Positions 39,333 through 48,580 are shown, numbered from the stretch's first letter. The stretch is 64,000 nt of DNA from CAZGXI01 sp964529715 (GCA_964529715.1 CAZGXI010000026.1:1-64000), one strand, 5' to 3'. Numbers and translations: made by a program. The notes: a model not told the origin generated them from the sequence alone.

Positions 39333-41150
39333 TCAGTATGTCAGGCCGTGACCGAATGGAAACAGTGGATTCTCCGAGTCGTAAGGCAGGTCTTCCTTCT
39401 GGTTGCGCACGGCCTCCATCGACGATGGCAGCTCGAACGGAAGTTTGCCGGTCGGGGCAAAGCGCCCGCAGATCACGTCAAGGACTGCCGCATCGCTGGC
39501 CCCGAAGTCGGCCAGCAGCGCCGCACACCGCCCGGCGATCTCCGGGATCACGGCGGGGCGTTCCAGGTAAATGTCCACGACGGTGGGAACACGGTCCAGG
39601 ATCGCCAGGATGTGCGCCAGCTCGTCTGGTGGAAAGCGCAGGTCGCCCGCATGGAAGAGCGGCTCCAGCGCGCCTTCACGCGGCTCATAGGGCGCTTGCA
39701 GCCGCAGGATCGCCACGTCGGCCTCGCCGGGGTCAGACACCACCGCGCCATATTCAGCGACCACATCCGCAGCCATGTTTTCCACATAAATGCGGAGCCG
39801 TTCACGCAACGGCAGGAGTGGGTTGCCGTCGCTGCCGTTTTTCAGCAGGACGATAGATTTGCGCTGCGCCAGCGCGCCTGCCGCCCGGAAGCGTTCATTG
39901 CCGACGATGCGCTCCGCCGCGTCCGGGTCTACAAATGGGTGATCGAACAGGCCCAGCCGGAACTTATCGCGCAGCAGGCGGCGCACCGACACATCGATGC
40001 GGGCCTCAGAGACCTGCCCGCTGCGCACCAGTTCGACGATGACTTCGGGGCACGCTTCCCCACCGAACTGATCCACGCCCGCATCAAGGACCTTTTTCGC
40101 GCGCCCGGCCCGGTCGAGGTGTTCCACGCCCCAGCAGCGCGCCTCCATGACGTGCGGCCCAATCTGGCCGGGGGTCAGCAGCCCCCAATCGGTACACACC
40201 ACGCCGTCGAAGCCGTACTTCTCGCGCAGCAAGCCCGTGATCACGTCTCTGTTGAAGCCGAAGCCGACCGCCTCAATGTCCAGGCCAACCGGCATCCCGT
40301 AGTAAGGCATGATCTGGGCTGTGCCGGCCTGGAACGCCGCCTCAAAGGGGATCAGGTGATAGGCGAAGTTGTTGCCGGGATATACCTGCTCCTTGCCATA
40401 GGGAAAATGGGCGTCCTCGCCATCCTTTTGCGGGCCACCGCCGGGGAAGTGTTTGGTCATGCAGGCGACGCTATCTGGGCCGAGTGTTTTGCCCTGGAAG
40501 CCGCGAATGTACGCCGCGACCAGCGTGGCCGCCAGGGCGGCGTCTTCGCCGAAGGTGCCGTTGATCCTGGCCCAGCGCGGTTCGGTGGCCAGATCGGCCA
40601 TCGGGTGCAGCGCCACGCGGATGCCCGTCGCCACGTATTCCTGCCGGGCGATGTCGGCAAACTCCTCGACCAGGGCCGGATCGCGCGTGGCGGCCAGGCC
40701 GATTGGCTCCGGCCATTGGGAGAATGCGCCCGACAAAAAACTGGCAGCCGGATTGTTGCTGAAGGCATGGCGCGGGTCGGATGAAATCGTGACCGGAATG
40801 CCCAGTCGCGTATCCTCGGCCACTGCCTGCAAGTCGTTGTACCACTCGGCCATGCGGCGGGCGTCTGCTGCGCGGAGCAGGTTAAAGTGATTCATCAGGC
40901 GCACTGTGATGAGTTCCGACGTTGGGGCCAGGCCGAGGGCGGCGCTCAAATCCCATTCCCCCGGCTGAGGGATCGACGTCATGGTGTGGAACATCAGGCC
41001 GGCCTTCTCCTCCAGAGTCATCTGGGCGAGCAAGTCTTCGACCCGTTCTTCCAGCGGACGGCGGGGGTCCTCATAGATGTCCAGTCGGCCATTTTTGTTG
41101 AGATCGCGGAAAGGAAAACCGTCCTCGGCGCGCAGCGTTTCGACGCTCAC
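39333..41150 (-). CDS. GH3 family beta-glycosidase
   Basis: A 605-residue GH3 enzyme. It opens with DLNKNGRLDIYEDP, a Ca-loop-like start seen in some GH3 beta-glucosidases. The TIM barrel contains KHFPGGGP (233-240) and the nucleophile D321 in GFDGVVCTDWG. The alpha/beta sandwich carries RKSIVLLKN and ends with LPFELPSS and PFGHGLTY. It should release terminal beta-linked sugars. No signal peptide is seen, so it acts on imported oligosaccharides. GTG 41150 with GGGAG upstream is preferred to a frame extension that begins within a palindrome. The exact sugar specificity is unknown. Confidence 0.9.
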   Translation of the reverse strand: MSVETLRAEDGFPFRDLNKNGRLDIYEDPRRPLEERVEDLLAQMTLEEKAGLMFHTMTSIPQPGEWDLSAALGLAPTSELITVRLMNHFNLLRAADARRMAEWYNDLQAVAEDTRLGIPVTISSDPRHAFSNNPAASFLSGAFSQWPEPIGLAATRDPALVEEFADIARQEYVATGIRVALHPMADLATEPRWARINGTFGEDAALAATLVAAYIRGFQGKTLGPDSVACMTKHFPGGGPQKDGEDAHFPYGKEQVYPGNNFAYHLIPFEAAFQAGTAQIMPYYGMPVGLDIEAVGFGFNRDVITGLLREKYGFDGVVCTDWGLLTPGQIGPHVMEARCWGVEHLDRAGRAKKVLDAGVDQFGGEACPEVIVELVRSGQVSEARIDVSVRRLLRDKFRLGLFDHPFVDPDAAERIVGNERFRAAGALAQRKSIVLLKNGSDGNPLLPLRERLRIYVENMAADVVAEYGAVVSDPGEADVAILRLQAPYEPREGALEPLFHAGDLRFPPDELAHILAILDRVPTVVDIYLERPAVIPEIAGRCAALLADFGASDAAVLDVICGRFAPTGKLPFELPSSMEAVRNQKEDLPYDSENPLFPFGHGLTY

Positions 41151-41245
41151 AGTGACTCCCTTCTGTCGTGATAGGCACTGGCACAAGTGTATCACGAAAG
41201 GAAGCGTAGCAGACGATTTAGCGGCGAGGCCGGGGAGATCGCATC

Positions 41246-41273
41246 GTCGGGGCACGCCATGACGTGCCCCGAC
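41246..41273. repeat. GGGGCACG palindrome
   Basis: Arms GTCGGGGCACG (41246-41256) and CGTGCCCCGAC (41263-41273) with loop CCATGA. Same core as 6118-6141. It lies between the SerA-like stop and the GH3 start. Confidence 0.6.
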
Positions 41274-41340
41274 TCACGCTGTGGAGGTGGAAGCACAAAC
41301 CAAGACGGCACCCCCTGTTCACGCCGACGCGCACAGGCCC

Positions 41341-42315
41341 TTACGCCCCGCTGGGCTGGAGTTTGCGCGCGCCGTTGACGGCATTGCTGACTTCGCCCCG
41401 CAGTAGAAAGTCGCGGATTTCCTCCGCCGCCTGCACCGAGACGGCGATCTGTGCCTCTGCCGTGCTGGCGCCCAGATGCGGGGTGGCGACCACGTTCGGC
41501 AGGCCGATCAGGGGATGATCGGCGGGCGGCGGCTCCTCGGCGTATACATCCAGGGCGGCCCCGGCCACCTTGCCGCTGCACAACGCCTCGGCCAGCGCCG
41601 CATCGTCGATCAGTACACCGCGTGCCGTGTTGATGATGCGCACGCCGTCCTTCATCAGGGCAATCGTCTGTGCGTTGATCATCCCGCGTGTGGAGGCGTT
41701 GGCGGGCGCGTGGAGGCTGATGAAGTCGCTGCGCGCGAACAGCTCCTCCAGCGGCACCAAGGCCGTGTTCACCTGCGCGAACACTTCTGGCCCCTTCTTG
41801 GGATCATAGCCGATGGTGGTCATGCCGAACGCCTGGGCGCGCACGGCCACCGCCTGCCCGATGCGCCCCAACCCGACCAGACCCAGCACCTTGCCACGTA
41901 GTTCGGTGCCCTCGAACTTCTTGCGTTCCCAGCGCCCATCGCGCAACGATTGGTGCGCCGGGGAGATATGCCGCACCAGCGCCAGCATAAGCGCCAGGGT
42001 CAGTTCGGCGGCGGCGACGGTATTGCCGTCAGGGGCATTCATCACCACGATACCGCGCGCGGCGGCAGCTTCCAGGTCGATGTTATCCACGCCGACCCCG
42101 GCGCGGGCGACGGCTTTCAGGCGCGGCGCGGTGGCGATCATGGCCGCGTCCACTTTGGTGCTGCTGCGGACGATCAGCGCGTCGGCGTCGGGCACGGCGG
42201 CCAGCGTGGCCTCGCGTGTGAGCGGACCGACGGTCAGGCGAAAATCGGGCACGGCGCGCAACAGGTCTAACCCTGCCTCGTCCAGATTATCAGGGATCAG
42301 GATATGATAAGTCAT
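41341..42315 (-). CDS. D-3-phosphoglycerate dehydrogenase-like 2-hydroxyacid dehydrogenase
   Basis: A 324-residue D-isomer 2-hydroxyacid dehydrogenase: NAPDGNTVAAAELTLALML, VLGLVGLGRIGQAVAVRAQAFGM (NAD site), catalytic Arg in IINTARGVLIDDAAL, Glu in GAALDVYAEEPP and His in ATPHLGASTAEA. The GNTVAAAE and GASTAEAQ phrases are typical of SerA, which starts serine synthesis. It lacks the C-terminal ACT regulatory domain of long SerA, so feedback by serine at that domain is not expected. AGGAGAG precedes ATG 42315. No serC or serB gene is beside it; related glyoxylate or hydroxypyruvate reductases are possible. Confidence 0.85.
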   Translation of the reverse strand: MTYHILIPDNLDEAGLDLLRAVPDFRLTVGPLTREATLAAVPDADALIVRSSTKVDAAMIATAPRLKAVARAGVGVDNIDLEAAAARGIVVMNAPDGNTVAAAELTLALMLALVRHISPAHQSLRDGRWERKKFEGTELRGKVLGLVGLGRIGQAVAVRAQAFGMTTIGYDPKKGPEVFAQVNTALVPLEELFARSDFISLHAPANASTRGMINAQTIALMKDGVRIINTARGVLIDDAALAEALCSGKVAGAALDVYAEEPPPADHPLIGLPNVVATPHLGASTAEAQIAVSVQAAEEIRDFLLRGEVSNAVNGARKLQPSGA

Positions 42316-42452
42316 GCCGGCGGCTCTCCTATTTGTTGCCTCAGGATGTGCGGCAAGAGTGTACCACGCCTAGCAGCGTTTTTCAGGTCAAGCCGCCTGA
42401 GCCTGATCGGGCAAAGCGCACGGGCAAACGATTCGCTCTTTCCGCGCAGGCG

Positions 42453-42968
42453 TCAGTCCGCGTCCTTGAGCGCCGCAGCGATGGCGGCGGCCCAGGCCGT
42501 GATGGCGTCCCAATCCCGGAAGTCGCCCGTCGGGGCCTTGATGCCCTTAACAAGCAGCCGCTCGATGAAGTTGAGCTTTTTCACGTCAATCGCGCCGTGA
42601 AAAACCGCCACGTCGCGCGGCCCGATCCGGTCGGCGAGGGGCTGCAGCGCCTCTGGGAAGCGCCAGCCTTTCATCAACTGAATCGGGTCGCCCTGGCCGG
42701 TTGGCCCGCTGGAAAACAACCACACCGGACGCCCGGCCAGCGTCTCGGCGTTGGCTTCCAGGAACTTTGCCGCCGCCTTGACCCACCGGCCTATGTACAC
42801 CGCGCTGCCCAGCACCACCGCGCCATAGGCAGCCACATCGCCAACGCGGTCTACGCGCTGCACGTCAGCCTGCAGACCGGCCTGCCGCAGCGTCGCGCCG
42901 ATCTTCTCGGCGATTTCCGCCGTCGCGCCATATTTGGTGGCATAGGCGACCAGGACCTTGTGCTCCAT
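42453..42968 (-). CDS. flavodoxin-domain protein (HemG/protoporphyrinogen oxidase-like)
   Basis: A 171-residue flavodoxin fold. The FMN phosphate loop is AYATKYGATAEIAEKIG (about 9-25), followed by GSAVYIGRWVKAAAKFL and WLFSSGPTG, characteristic of the flavodoxin_5 group that includes HemG. HemG oxidises protoporphyrinogen IX; other members are general electron carriers. No haem-synthesis genes are nearby. AGGAAG precedes ATG 42968. The DUF6544 gene ends 37 bases upstream on the same strand, and a SerA-like gene follows. Confidence 0.88.
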   Translation of the reverse strand: MEHKVLVAYATKYGATAEIAEKIGATLRQAGLQADVQRVDRVGDVAAYGAVVLGSAVYIGRWVKAAAKFLEANAETLAGRPVWLFSSGPTGQGDPIQLMKGWRFPEALQPLADRIGPRDVAVFHGAIDVKKLNFIERLLVKGIKAPTGDFRDWDAITAWAAAIAAALKDAD

Positions 42969-43005
42969 GCTGCACTTCCTTTCTGTGACGGCCTGCAATC
43001 CGCTG

Positions 43006-43746
43006 CTAAAAGGCTTCCACAGGCGCGTTGTAGGCAACCTTATCCAGGTGGGTGTCAATATAGCACAGATCGCCGGACGGCAAATACCAGACCCCGGCCC
43101 CGCGCGCAGGCAAGTTCAGCCCGCCGAACCTGCCGTATTCCACCACTGGCGTGGCCCAGGTATCCAGAATATAGCGCCCCTTGTCCTCACGATAACGCTG
43201 CGTAACAAAGTTCATCAGGCGGCCCAGGTCGTCGATGAACAGGCGGGCAGAAACGCTCCTGCCGCCGTCGGTGAAGGTCACGTCAACGGCATGATCGTCT
43301 ACCGCCTGCCAGGTGATGTAGTCACTCAGAAAAGCGACCGGGAACCACATCATCTCGTTCAGGTAGCGCATCATGGTACCCTGGTCGAGTTCGTCGCCGC
43401 GCGCGTCGAAGATGGTGTACAGGCCGGCCAGCCTGCCAAACATGTGGCCGTGCCCGGCCTTATAGGTATCGTCGCCGCGCAGCAGCGGCAGGCCGGCGAT
43501 CTTGAAGCGCGCTTTCCAGTGAAAGCCCGGCGGGTTGGTGGTGTAAACCTGGTCGGCAACGATGGACATCCAGGGCCGATCCGTCCCCAGCCGAAAGCGA
43601 CCCGTATAGCGTACATAGGCCGTATCGATCCAGGGCTGGCCAACCACGCCGGTATAGTTCAGGTAACGCTGCACCGGCTCCGGCAGAGACGTGAGCATGG
43701 CGGCAGTAACGATACGGCGAGACGCTGCGGCGTTTTGCTGAGACAT
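43006..43746 (-). CDS. DUF6544-like protein
   Basis: A 246-residue soluble protein. Its N-terminal LPEPVQRYLNYTGVVGQP is a hallmark I associate with DUF6544. Also visible are ADQVYTTNPPGFHWKARFKIAGLPLLRGDDTYKAGHGHMFGRLAGLYTIFD, RYLNEMMWFPVAFLSD and a C-terminal beta-rich part. The repeated aromatic and beta-strand pattern recalls lipocalin- or LolA-like barrels that bind hydrophobic ligands, an inference only. It probably forms an operon with the flavodoxin 37 bases downstream. The ribosome site is weak. Confidence 0.7.
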   Translation of the reverse strand: MSQQNAAASRRIVTAAMLTSLPEPVQRYLNYTGVVGQPWIDTAYVRYTGRFRLGTDRPWMSIVADQVYTTNPPGFHWKARFKIAGLPLLRGDDTYKAGHGHMFGRLAGLYTIFDARGDELDQGTMMRYLNEMMWFPVAFLSDYITWQAVDDHAVDVTFTDGGRSVSARLFIDDLGRLMNFVTQRYREDKGRYILDTWATPVVEYGRFGGLNLPARGAGVWYLPSGDLCYIDTHLDKVAYNAPVEAF

Positions 43747-43877
43747 AGGTGTTCTTTTTCAGCCTTTCCAATGGCCTGTAACAACAGGAATATGCAGGGT
43801 ATGTTGCCTGTCCCCCGCGCGAATATACCAGGGCTATCCGGTCTGGTAAGGTCCTGGCAGCCGCCAGGGCCGCTGTG

Positions 43878-44192
43878 TCAAGGGCAGTCGAGATCGGTCA
43901 GGGTGTTCGTGCGGACCACTGCGCTTCCGACGGGAAACTCCACGTAGGCCCAATGCCGCACATTCTCGCCCGTGCCTCCCAGCGTGACATACCCGATCCA
44001 CTGCGTGCTGACCAGTTGCGCCGGGTAATTGCAGTCCGGCCCGATGCCGGGATGCTGCACACAGGCATAGCCCCAGCTTCCGCCGGGCACGCCCTGGCAG
44101 TTGACGATCAGGTTGGCGTTGCAAATGTCCCCGCTGGGGGTGTAGCCGAAAGCGCAGCCGGTCGGCCAGTTCTCTGGCAAACCACTGATCAC
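43878..44192 (-). CDS. small Cys-rich protein, possibly 5'-truncated
   Basis: A 104-residue frame with seven cysteines (TGCAFGYTPSGDICNANLIVNCQG, YACVQHPGIGPDCNYP, TDLDCP), a composition typical of exported disulfide-bonded proteins, but no signal peptide. The only start codon in frame is GTG 44192; the frame stays open upstream to a TAG near 44290 without another usual start. Codon third positions are strongly GC-biased downstream of about 44160, which supports real coding. In an overlapping frame, ATG 44223 encodes a TIR-like start. The 5' end may therefore be a deletion junction. Confidence 0.45.
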   Translation of the reverse strand: MISGLPENWPTGCAFGYTPSGDICNANLIVNCQGVPGGSWGYACVQHPGIGPDCNYPAQLVSTQWIGYVTLGGTGENVRHWAYVEFPVGSAVVRTNTLTDLDCP

Positions 44193-44509
44193 GGCGGCTG
44201 TAGGAGAGGAAAAAGCGGACCATCGGACGCTATCCTTTTGTGCAAGCCAGGTCTGTTTCCAGGAGCAAACAACGGCCAGGTGCTAACCCTGACAGGCCAG
44301 ACCCAGCATGCGCCGTTGATAGCGATGCAATCCCAGTGGTGGCGTGGAACAAGGGTATTATATACAGATGTTAATGCCGGATGCAACCGGAATCGGGAAT
44401 TTCCGCATAGAATCGTAGATCAGGGGGCGGCAGCCCTCCGGCCCGCACAAAACACCGCCCGGAGGGCTTCGCTTTTTCAGCCGAGAACGCGAGTCCCCGG
44501 CGCCAGGCG
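44193..44509. other. spacer with palindrome, no clear gene
   Basis: A perfect 10-base stem AGCCCTCCGG/CCGGAGGGCT (44432-44441/44459-44468) is followed on the plus strand by TCGCTTTTT, like an intrinsic terminator with no plus-strand gene before it. GTCCCCGGCG at 44490-44500 is a fragment of the A/B/C repeat. The rest holds nothing I can support. Confidence 0.45.
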
Positions 44510-45784
44510 CTACCCCGGCCCAGCCACACCCAGGGCGTAGGCGTCGGGGTTCAGGTAGCGGCGCGCCGCTGCCAGCAGATCGTTGGCCGTCAGGCGGTTG
44601 ATCGTGTCGGCGTAACTGCGCAGGTAGTCCAGTCCCAGCTCGAAGTATTCCATGCGCAGGATCGCGCCCGCCACACCCTCGTTGCTTTCCAGTTGCAGCG
44701 GCAGGCTGCCGGTGAAGTGCGCCTGGTTATCGGCCAGGTCTTCGGCGCTGACCGGTTCGGTGGTGATGCGCCGGATTTCCGCCACGATGCTGTCGATGGC
44801 GCGGGACACATTGGCCGGGTTGACGCCTGCCATCACGCGCCAGGGCCGCGGACCGTCCTCTCCCTCCACCAGACTGTAGGAATAGTAGGCCAATCCCTGC
44901 TGCTCGCGCACGGATTTACCCAGGCGGCCCATCATGCCGAACTGGCCCAACACGCTATTCACCAGCCGCGCCGCGTGGAAGTCGGGATCACGGCGGCATG
45001 GGCCGGGCCAGCCGAGCATAATGTCGGACTGAGTTTTGCCCGGCACGATCTCGTCTCGCCGCCGGACTGCCGTGATCGGCTGAAGCGGCGGCAGGTTGGG
45101 CACAGCAGGCTGGTCAGGATTGCGCCAGTCCCCCAGGGCAGCAGTCACGGCGTCTAGGGCCTTCTCTTTTTCCACCGCGCCGACCACCACCACAATCATC
45201 CCGTGCGGACCGAAGTGCCGCGCGTGGAACTCGGCCAACATCTCCCGCGTGAGGGTCGGTATAGTGTCCAGCGTGCCAGACGTGCTGTAGTGATAGGGAT
45301 GGTCGGGCGCGTAGGCCAGCTCCCGGAAGGCCCGCCCGGCCCGGTAACGGGTGTCGTGCTCGCGGATTTGCAGGTCGGTAATGATCTGCCCGCGCAGCCG
45401 TTCGACATGCTCAGCGGGAAAGGTCGGGCAGCACAGGGCATCTCGCGCCAGGTCGAGCAGGAGCGGCAGGTCCTCAGCCAGGCTCTTGCCGCTGAAGCCG
45501 ACGCGGTGCACGCCGCTATCGAAGCTGAGGTCGGCGCCGATACCTTCCAACGCCTCATGGATGGTTTCAAAGTCGCGCCGCTGCGTGCCGTAGAGCAGTG
45601 CCTCGGCGGTGAAGGCCGCGCGTCCGGCCTGTTCCGGCGCGTCGAAGATTGCGCCTGCCGGGAGCGTCCCCGTGATGACCACCGACTGCGCGGTGAAGTT
45701 CTCTCGCGCCAGGACGACGATGCCGTTGGGCAGTTCGCGCCGGGCGATGTCGTCCGGGCCGGGAATGGGGTTCTGCCGGGTCAT
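44510..45784 (-). CDS. M16B peptidase homolog without the zinc motif (non-catalytic subunit)
   Basis: A 424-residue M16-fold protein. The first half lacks HxxEH: the corresponding place reads QAGRAAFTAEALLYG. The C-terminal half keeps the substrate-contact motif of the inactive partner (VREQQGLAYYSYS and RVMAGVNPANV). In M16B heterodimers one chain carries zinc and the other supplies the R/Y substrate pocket. Its start overlaps the stop of the active gene by 4 bases (ATGA at 45784-45781), typical of subunits made in equal amounts. A cytoplasmic or membrane-associated peptide-degrading complex is likely; no signal peptide is present. Confidence 0.88.
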   Translation of the reverse strand: MTRQNPIPGPDDIARRELPNGIVVLARENFTAQSVVITGTLPAGAIFDAPEQAGRAAFTAEALLYGTQRRDFETIHEALEGIGADLSFDSGVHRVGFSGKSLAEDLPLLLDLARDALCCPTFPAEHVERLRGQIITDLQIREHDTRYRAGRAFRELAYAPDHPYHYSTSGTLDTIPTLTREMLAEFHARHFGPHGMIVVVVGAVEKEKALDAVTAALGDWRNPDQPAVPNLPPLQPITAVRRRDEIVPGKTQSDIMLGWPGPCRRDPDFHAARLVNSVLGQFGMMGRLGKSVREQQGLAYYSYSLVEGEDGPRPWRVMAGVNPANVSRAIDSIVAEIRRITTEPVSAEDLADNQAHFTGSLPLQLESNEGVAGAILRMEYFELGLDYLRSYADTINRLTANDLLAAARRYLNPDAYALGVAGPG

Positions 45785-47088
45785 GCTGCCTCCGTTTCTG
45801 CATCGTCCGGGGCCGCGCCGTCGCCCGTCGGCACGTACCAGCCGACCGTTCGCCGCCGGGGATCGAGATACTTCTGCGCTGCCGCGCGCACGTCCGCCAC
45901 TGTGACGGCGCTCAGCCGCTCGACGTAAGTTTCAAACCAGGCGTAAGTATCGAACATCTCGCAGAAGGCCAGCCAGAACGCCTGCCCGCTGACGCTCTCG
46001 GTGCTATAGGCGAACAGCGCGCGCGCCTGCTTGATAGCCTTATCCAGTTCCGCCTGGGAAATATCCTCCATGCAGACGCGGTTCAGTTCGGCATCCAGCG
46101 CCGCTTCGACCTCTGCCAGCGTGCGGCCCTCGCGCACCGTTGCGTCGATGTCGAACAGGTAAGGATCGACGGTGGGGATCAGGCTGGCATCCACATCGGT
46201 TGCCAGTTCGGTCATCACCAGGGCTTTGTAGAGGCGGCTGGTCTTGTTGCCGATGGAACCGCCGCCCATTAACCCTGGCCCAGCCAGCACGCTTTGCAGC
46301 ACGGCCAGCTTGAACCAATCCGGGTCGGTGGCGGCAGGCGCTTTGTAAGCCATCTTCAGGAAAGCCGTCTGGCCGGGGCGTTCGACACGCACCCGCCGTT
46401 CGCCCACCTGTTCCGGCTCGGCGCGTCGGACCGGTGGAGGCGGTTCGCCGGGCGGCAGGCTGCCATATAGCTCCCGAATCCGCGCCAGCATCGCTTCCGG
46501 CTCGAAGTCGCCCACCGCAACGGCGACGGCGTTATTGGGGACGTAGTGGCGGCGGTAGTAGTTGTACAGGTCGTCGCGGGACATCGTCTCCAGATCGGCC
46601 ATGTCGCCGAGGATTTCGTGGTGATACGGATGAACGCGGAACGCCACGCCGCTCACCTCTTCGCCCAGCCAGAACAGGGGCGAGTTCTCCGCGCCCTGGC
46701 GCTCGGAGATGATCACCGTGCGTTCGCTGGCGACTTCGTCTGGGTCAAAGAGGGCGTTCACCATGCGGTCGGCCTCGATGCGCAGCGCCAGGTCGATGCG
46801 GTCGGCAGGCATCGTCTCGTAGTAGCCGGTCCAGTCGATGAACGTATGGGCGTTCCAATGGCCGCCCTCGCGGTCCACCAGGCGGTCCAGGGTCCCGGCG
46901 GGAAACTGCGGCGTGCCCTTGAACATCATATGCTCGGTCCAGTGAGAAACACCCGTGATGCCGGTGTGCTCGTTACGGCTGCCGACCCGGTACATCACGC
47001 GCCAGCTCACCACCGGGGCGTTGTGAATCGGCTTGAGCAGCACGGTCAGGCCGTTGTCCAGAACATGTTTTTGCACCGTTGAAGCCAC
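45781..47088 (-). CDS. M16B zinc peptidase, catalytic subunit
   Basis: A 435-residue processing-peptidase-like enzyme. HWTEH at 49-53 is the inverted zinc motif (H49 and H53 ligands, E52 catalytic), and E129 in ISERQGAENSP lies 76 residues beyond H53, as expected for the third ligand. It is the first gene of the pair; the non-catalytic partner follows by a 4-base overlap. GTG 47088 is the best start, with GGGAGA about 10 bases upstream. Such pairs degrade or process peptides in clamshell heterodimers. The natural substrate is unknown. Confidence 0.92.
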   Translation of the reverse strand: MASTVQKHVLDNGLTVLLKPIHNAPVVSWRVMYRVGSRNEHTGITGVSHWTEHMMFKGTPQFPAGTLDRLVDREGGHWNAHTFIDWTGYYETMPADRIDLALRIEADRMVNALFDPDEVASERTVIISERQGAENSPLFWLGEEVSGVAFRVHPYHHEILGDMADLETMSRDDLYNYYRRHYVPNNAVAVAVGDFEPEAMLARIRELYGSLPPGEPPPPVRRAEPEQVGERRVRVERPGQTAFLKMAYKAPAATDPDWFKLAVLQSVLAGPGLMGGGSIGNKTSRLYKALVMTELATDVDASLIPTVDPYLFDIDATVREGRTLAEVEAALDAELNRVCMEDISQAELDKAIKQARALFAYSTESVSGQAFWLAFCEMFDTYAWFETYVERLSAVTVADVRAAAQKYLDPRRRTVGWYVPTGDGAAPDDAETEAA

Positions 47089-47204
47089 AAGACTCGTCTC
47101 CCTATGGATAGTGAAGAATAGACTCCTCGATTGCTCCTAAATTGATGTGGATTATAACAGCAAACCCCCCTCCGTCTGCACCTCTCTTTCCGCGCTGGGA
47201 AGCA

Positions 47205-47228
47205 TAAGGGCGACCGCTCGGTCGCCCC
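47205..47228. repeat. AAGGGCGACC palindrome
   Basis: GGGCGACCG (47208-47216) and CGGTCGCCC (47219-47227) form a near-perfect hairpin with a 2-base loop, related to 18568-18600. It lies between the M16B gene and the UDP-glucose dehydrogenase stop. Confidence 0.55.
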
Positions 47229-47260
47229 TACGACAAAACACACACTCTGCCGTCGGCGGG

Positions 47261-48580
47261 CTACTTCTTGCCTTCGCCATTGTAGCCGCGTCCGATGCCC
47301 CGGTACTTGAACCCCAGGGCGCGCATGGCATTGACATCATAGATGTTGCGCCCATCGACCAGCACAGGCTGTGCCATCGAGTCCATGATGCGCTTCATGT
47401 CGAGTTGCTTGAACTCGTTCCACTCCGTCACGGCGACCAGCGCATCGCAGCCCTTCGCCAGGTCATAGGGATTGCGGCATAGCTCGATCCAGGGGTGAGA
47501 ACGGGCAACGTTGTCCATTGCCACCGGGTCGTAGCCGCGCACGTTGGCGCCCGCCTCGCGCAGCATTTCGGCAATGGTCAGGGCGGGGGCATCGCGTAAG
47601 TCGTCGGTGCCGGGCTTGAAGGCCAGCCCCAGCAGCCCGATGGTCATGCCAGACAGGTCCTCGCCGAGCAATTCGCGCAGCTTGAGGATCACCAGCTTGC
47701 GCTGATAGGCGTTGATGTCCATGACGGCGTGCAGCAGTTGGGGATGCTTGCCCTGCACCTGGGCCATGTAGGCCAGAGCTTTGACGTCTTTGGGAAAACA
47801 AGACCCGCCGTAGCCGATTCCGGCACTGAGGAACATAGGCCCGATGCGCTTGTCGAAGCCCATGCCGCGCGCCACCTCGGCCACATCAGCACCCAAGCTC
47901 TCGCAGATGGCAGCGATCTCGTTGATGAAGCTAATCTTGGTCGCCAGGAAGGCATTGGAGGCGTACTTGATCATCTCCGCCGTGCGCAGGTCCGTGACCA
48001 TGATCGGGGCGCGCAGCGGCAGGTGAAGCTGGGCGACTGCATCCGCCGCGTCGCGGTTCTCCGACCCCAACACGGTACGGTCCGGGTTGAGGAAGTCGCC
48101 GATGGCCTGGCCCTCGCGCAGGAATTCCGGGCAACTGACGACGGCGAACTCGATGGGCCGGGGCTGGTTCTCGCGCACGATGTCGGCCACCCAGTCACCC
48201 GTCCCCACCGGCACAGTGCTCTTATTGATGATGATCAACGGGTGATCCATCGTGCGGGCGATGGACTCGGCGGCCATACGCACGTATTGCAGGTCGGCCT
48301 CGCCATCCACACCCTCCGGCGTGCCCACACAGATAAAAGCGAATTCAGCGTCTTGCAGTGCCTCTTTGTAGTCGGTGGTAAAGCTCAGCCTGCCTGCCTT
48401 GACGTTGCGATCCACCACCTCGGCCAGGCCCGGCTCGAAGATCGGCATGATATTCTTCTTGAGCTTGGCGATCTTCTCCTCACTGATGTCCAGCGCAACG
48501 ACCCGATTCCCCAGGTCCGAAAAACAGGCCGCTGTCACCAACCCCACGTACCCCACCCCAACAACACAAATGTTTTTCAT
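47261..48580 (-). CDS. UDP-glucose/UDP-sugar 6-dehydrogenase
   Basis: A 439-residue nucleotide-sugar dehydrogenase. NAD motif GVGYVGLVTAA at 8-18, the AFICVGTP loop, NKSTVPVGTGD, EFLREG, the KYASNAFLATKISFINE core helix and catalytic C261 in GYGGSCFPKD are all intact. It oxidises UDP-glucose (or a related UDP-sugar) twice, giving a UDP-uronic acid for capsule and other polysaccharides. ATG 48580 has AAGGAAG upstream; an in-frame extension has no support. It is not beside other glycan genes, but its product class fits the WlbA/WlbB-like pair at the left end of the window. Confidence 0.92.
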   Translation of the reverse strand: MKNICVVGVGYVGLVTAACFSDLGNRVVALDISEEKIAKLKKNIMPIFEPGLAEVVDRNVKAGRLSFTTDYKEALQDAEFAFICVGTPEGVDGEADLQYVRMAAESIARTMDHPLIIINKSTVPVGTGDWVADIVRENQPRPIEFAVVSCPEFLREGQAIGDFLNPDRTVLGSENRDAADAVAQLHLPLRAPIMVTDLRTAEMIKYASNAFLATKISFINEIAAICESLGADVAEVARGMGFDKRIGPMFLSAGIGYGGSCFPKDVKALAYMAQVQGKHPQLLHAVMDINAYQRKLVILKLRELLGEDLSGMTIGLLGLAFKPGTDDLRDAPALTIAEMLREAGANVRGYDPVAMDNVARSHPWIELCRNPYDLAKGCDALVAVTEWNEFKQLDMKRIMDSMAQPVLVDGRNIYDVNAMRALGFKYRGIGRGYNGEGKK

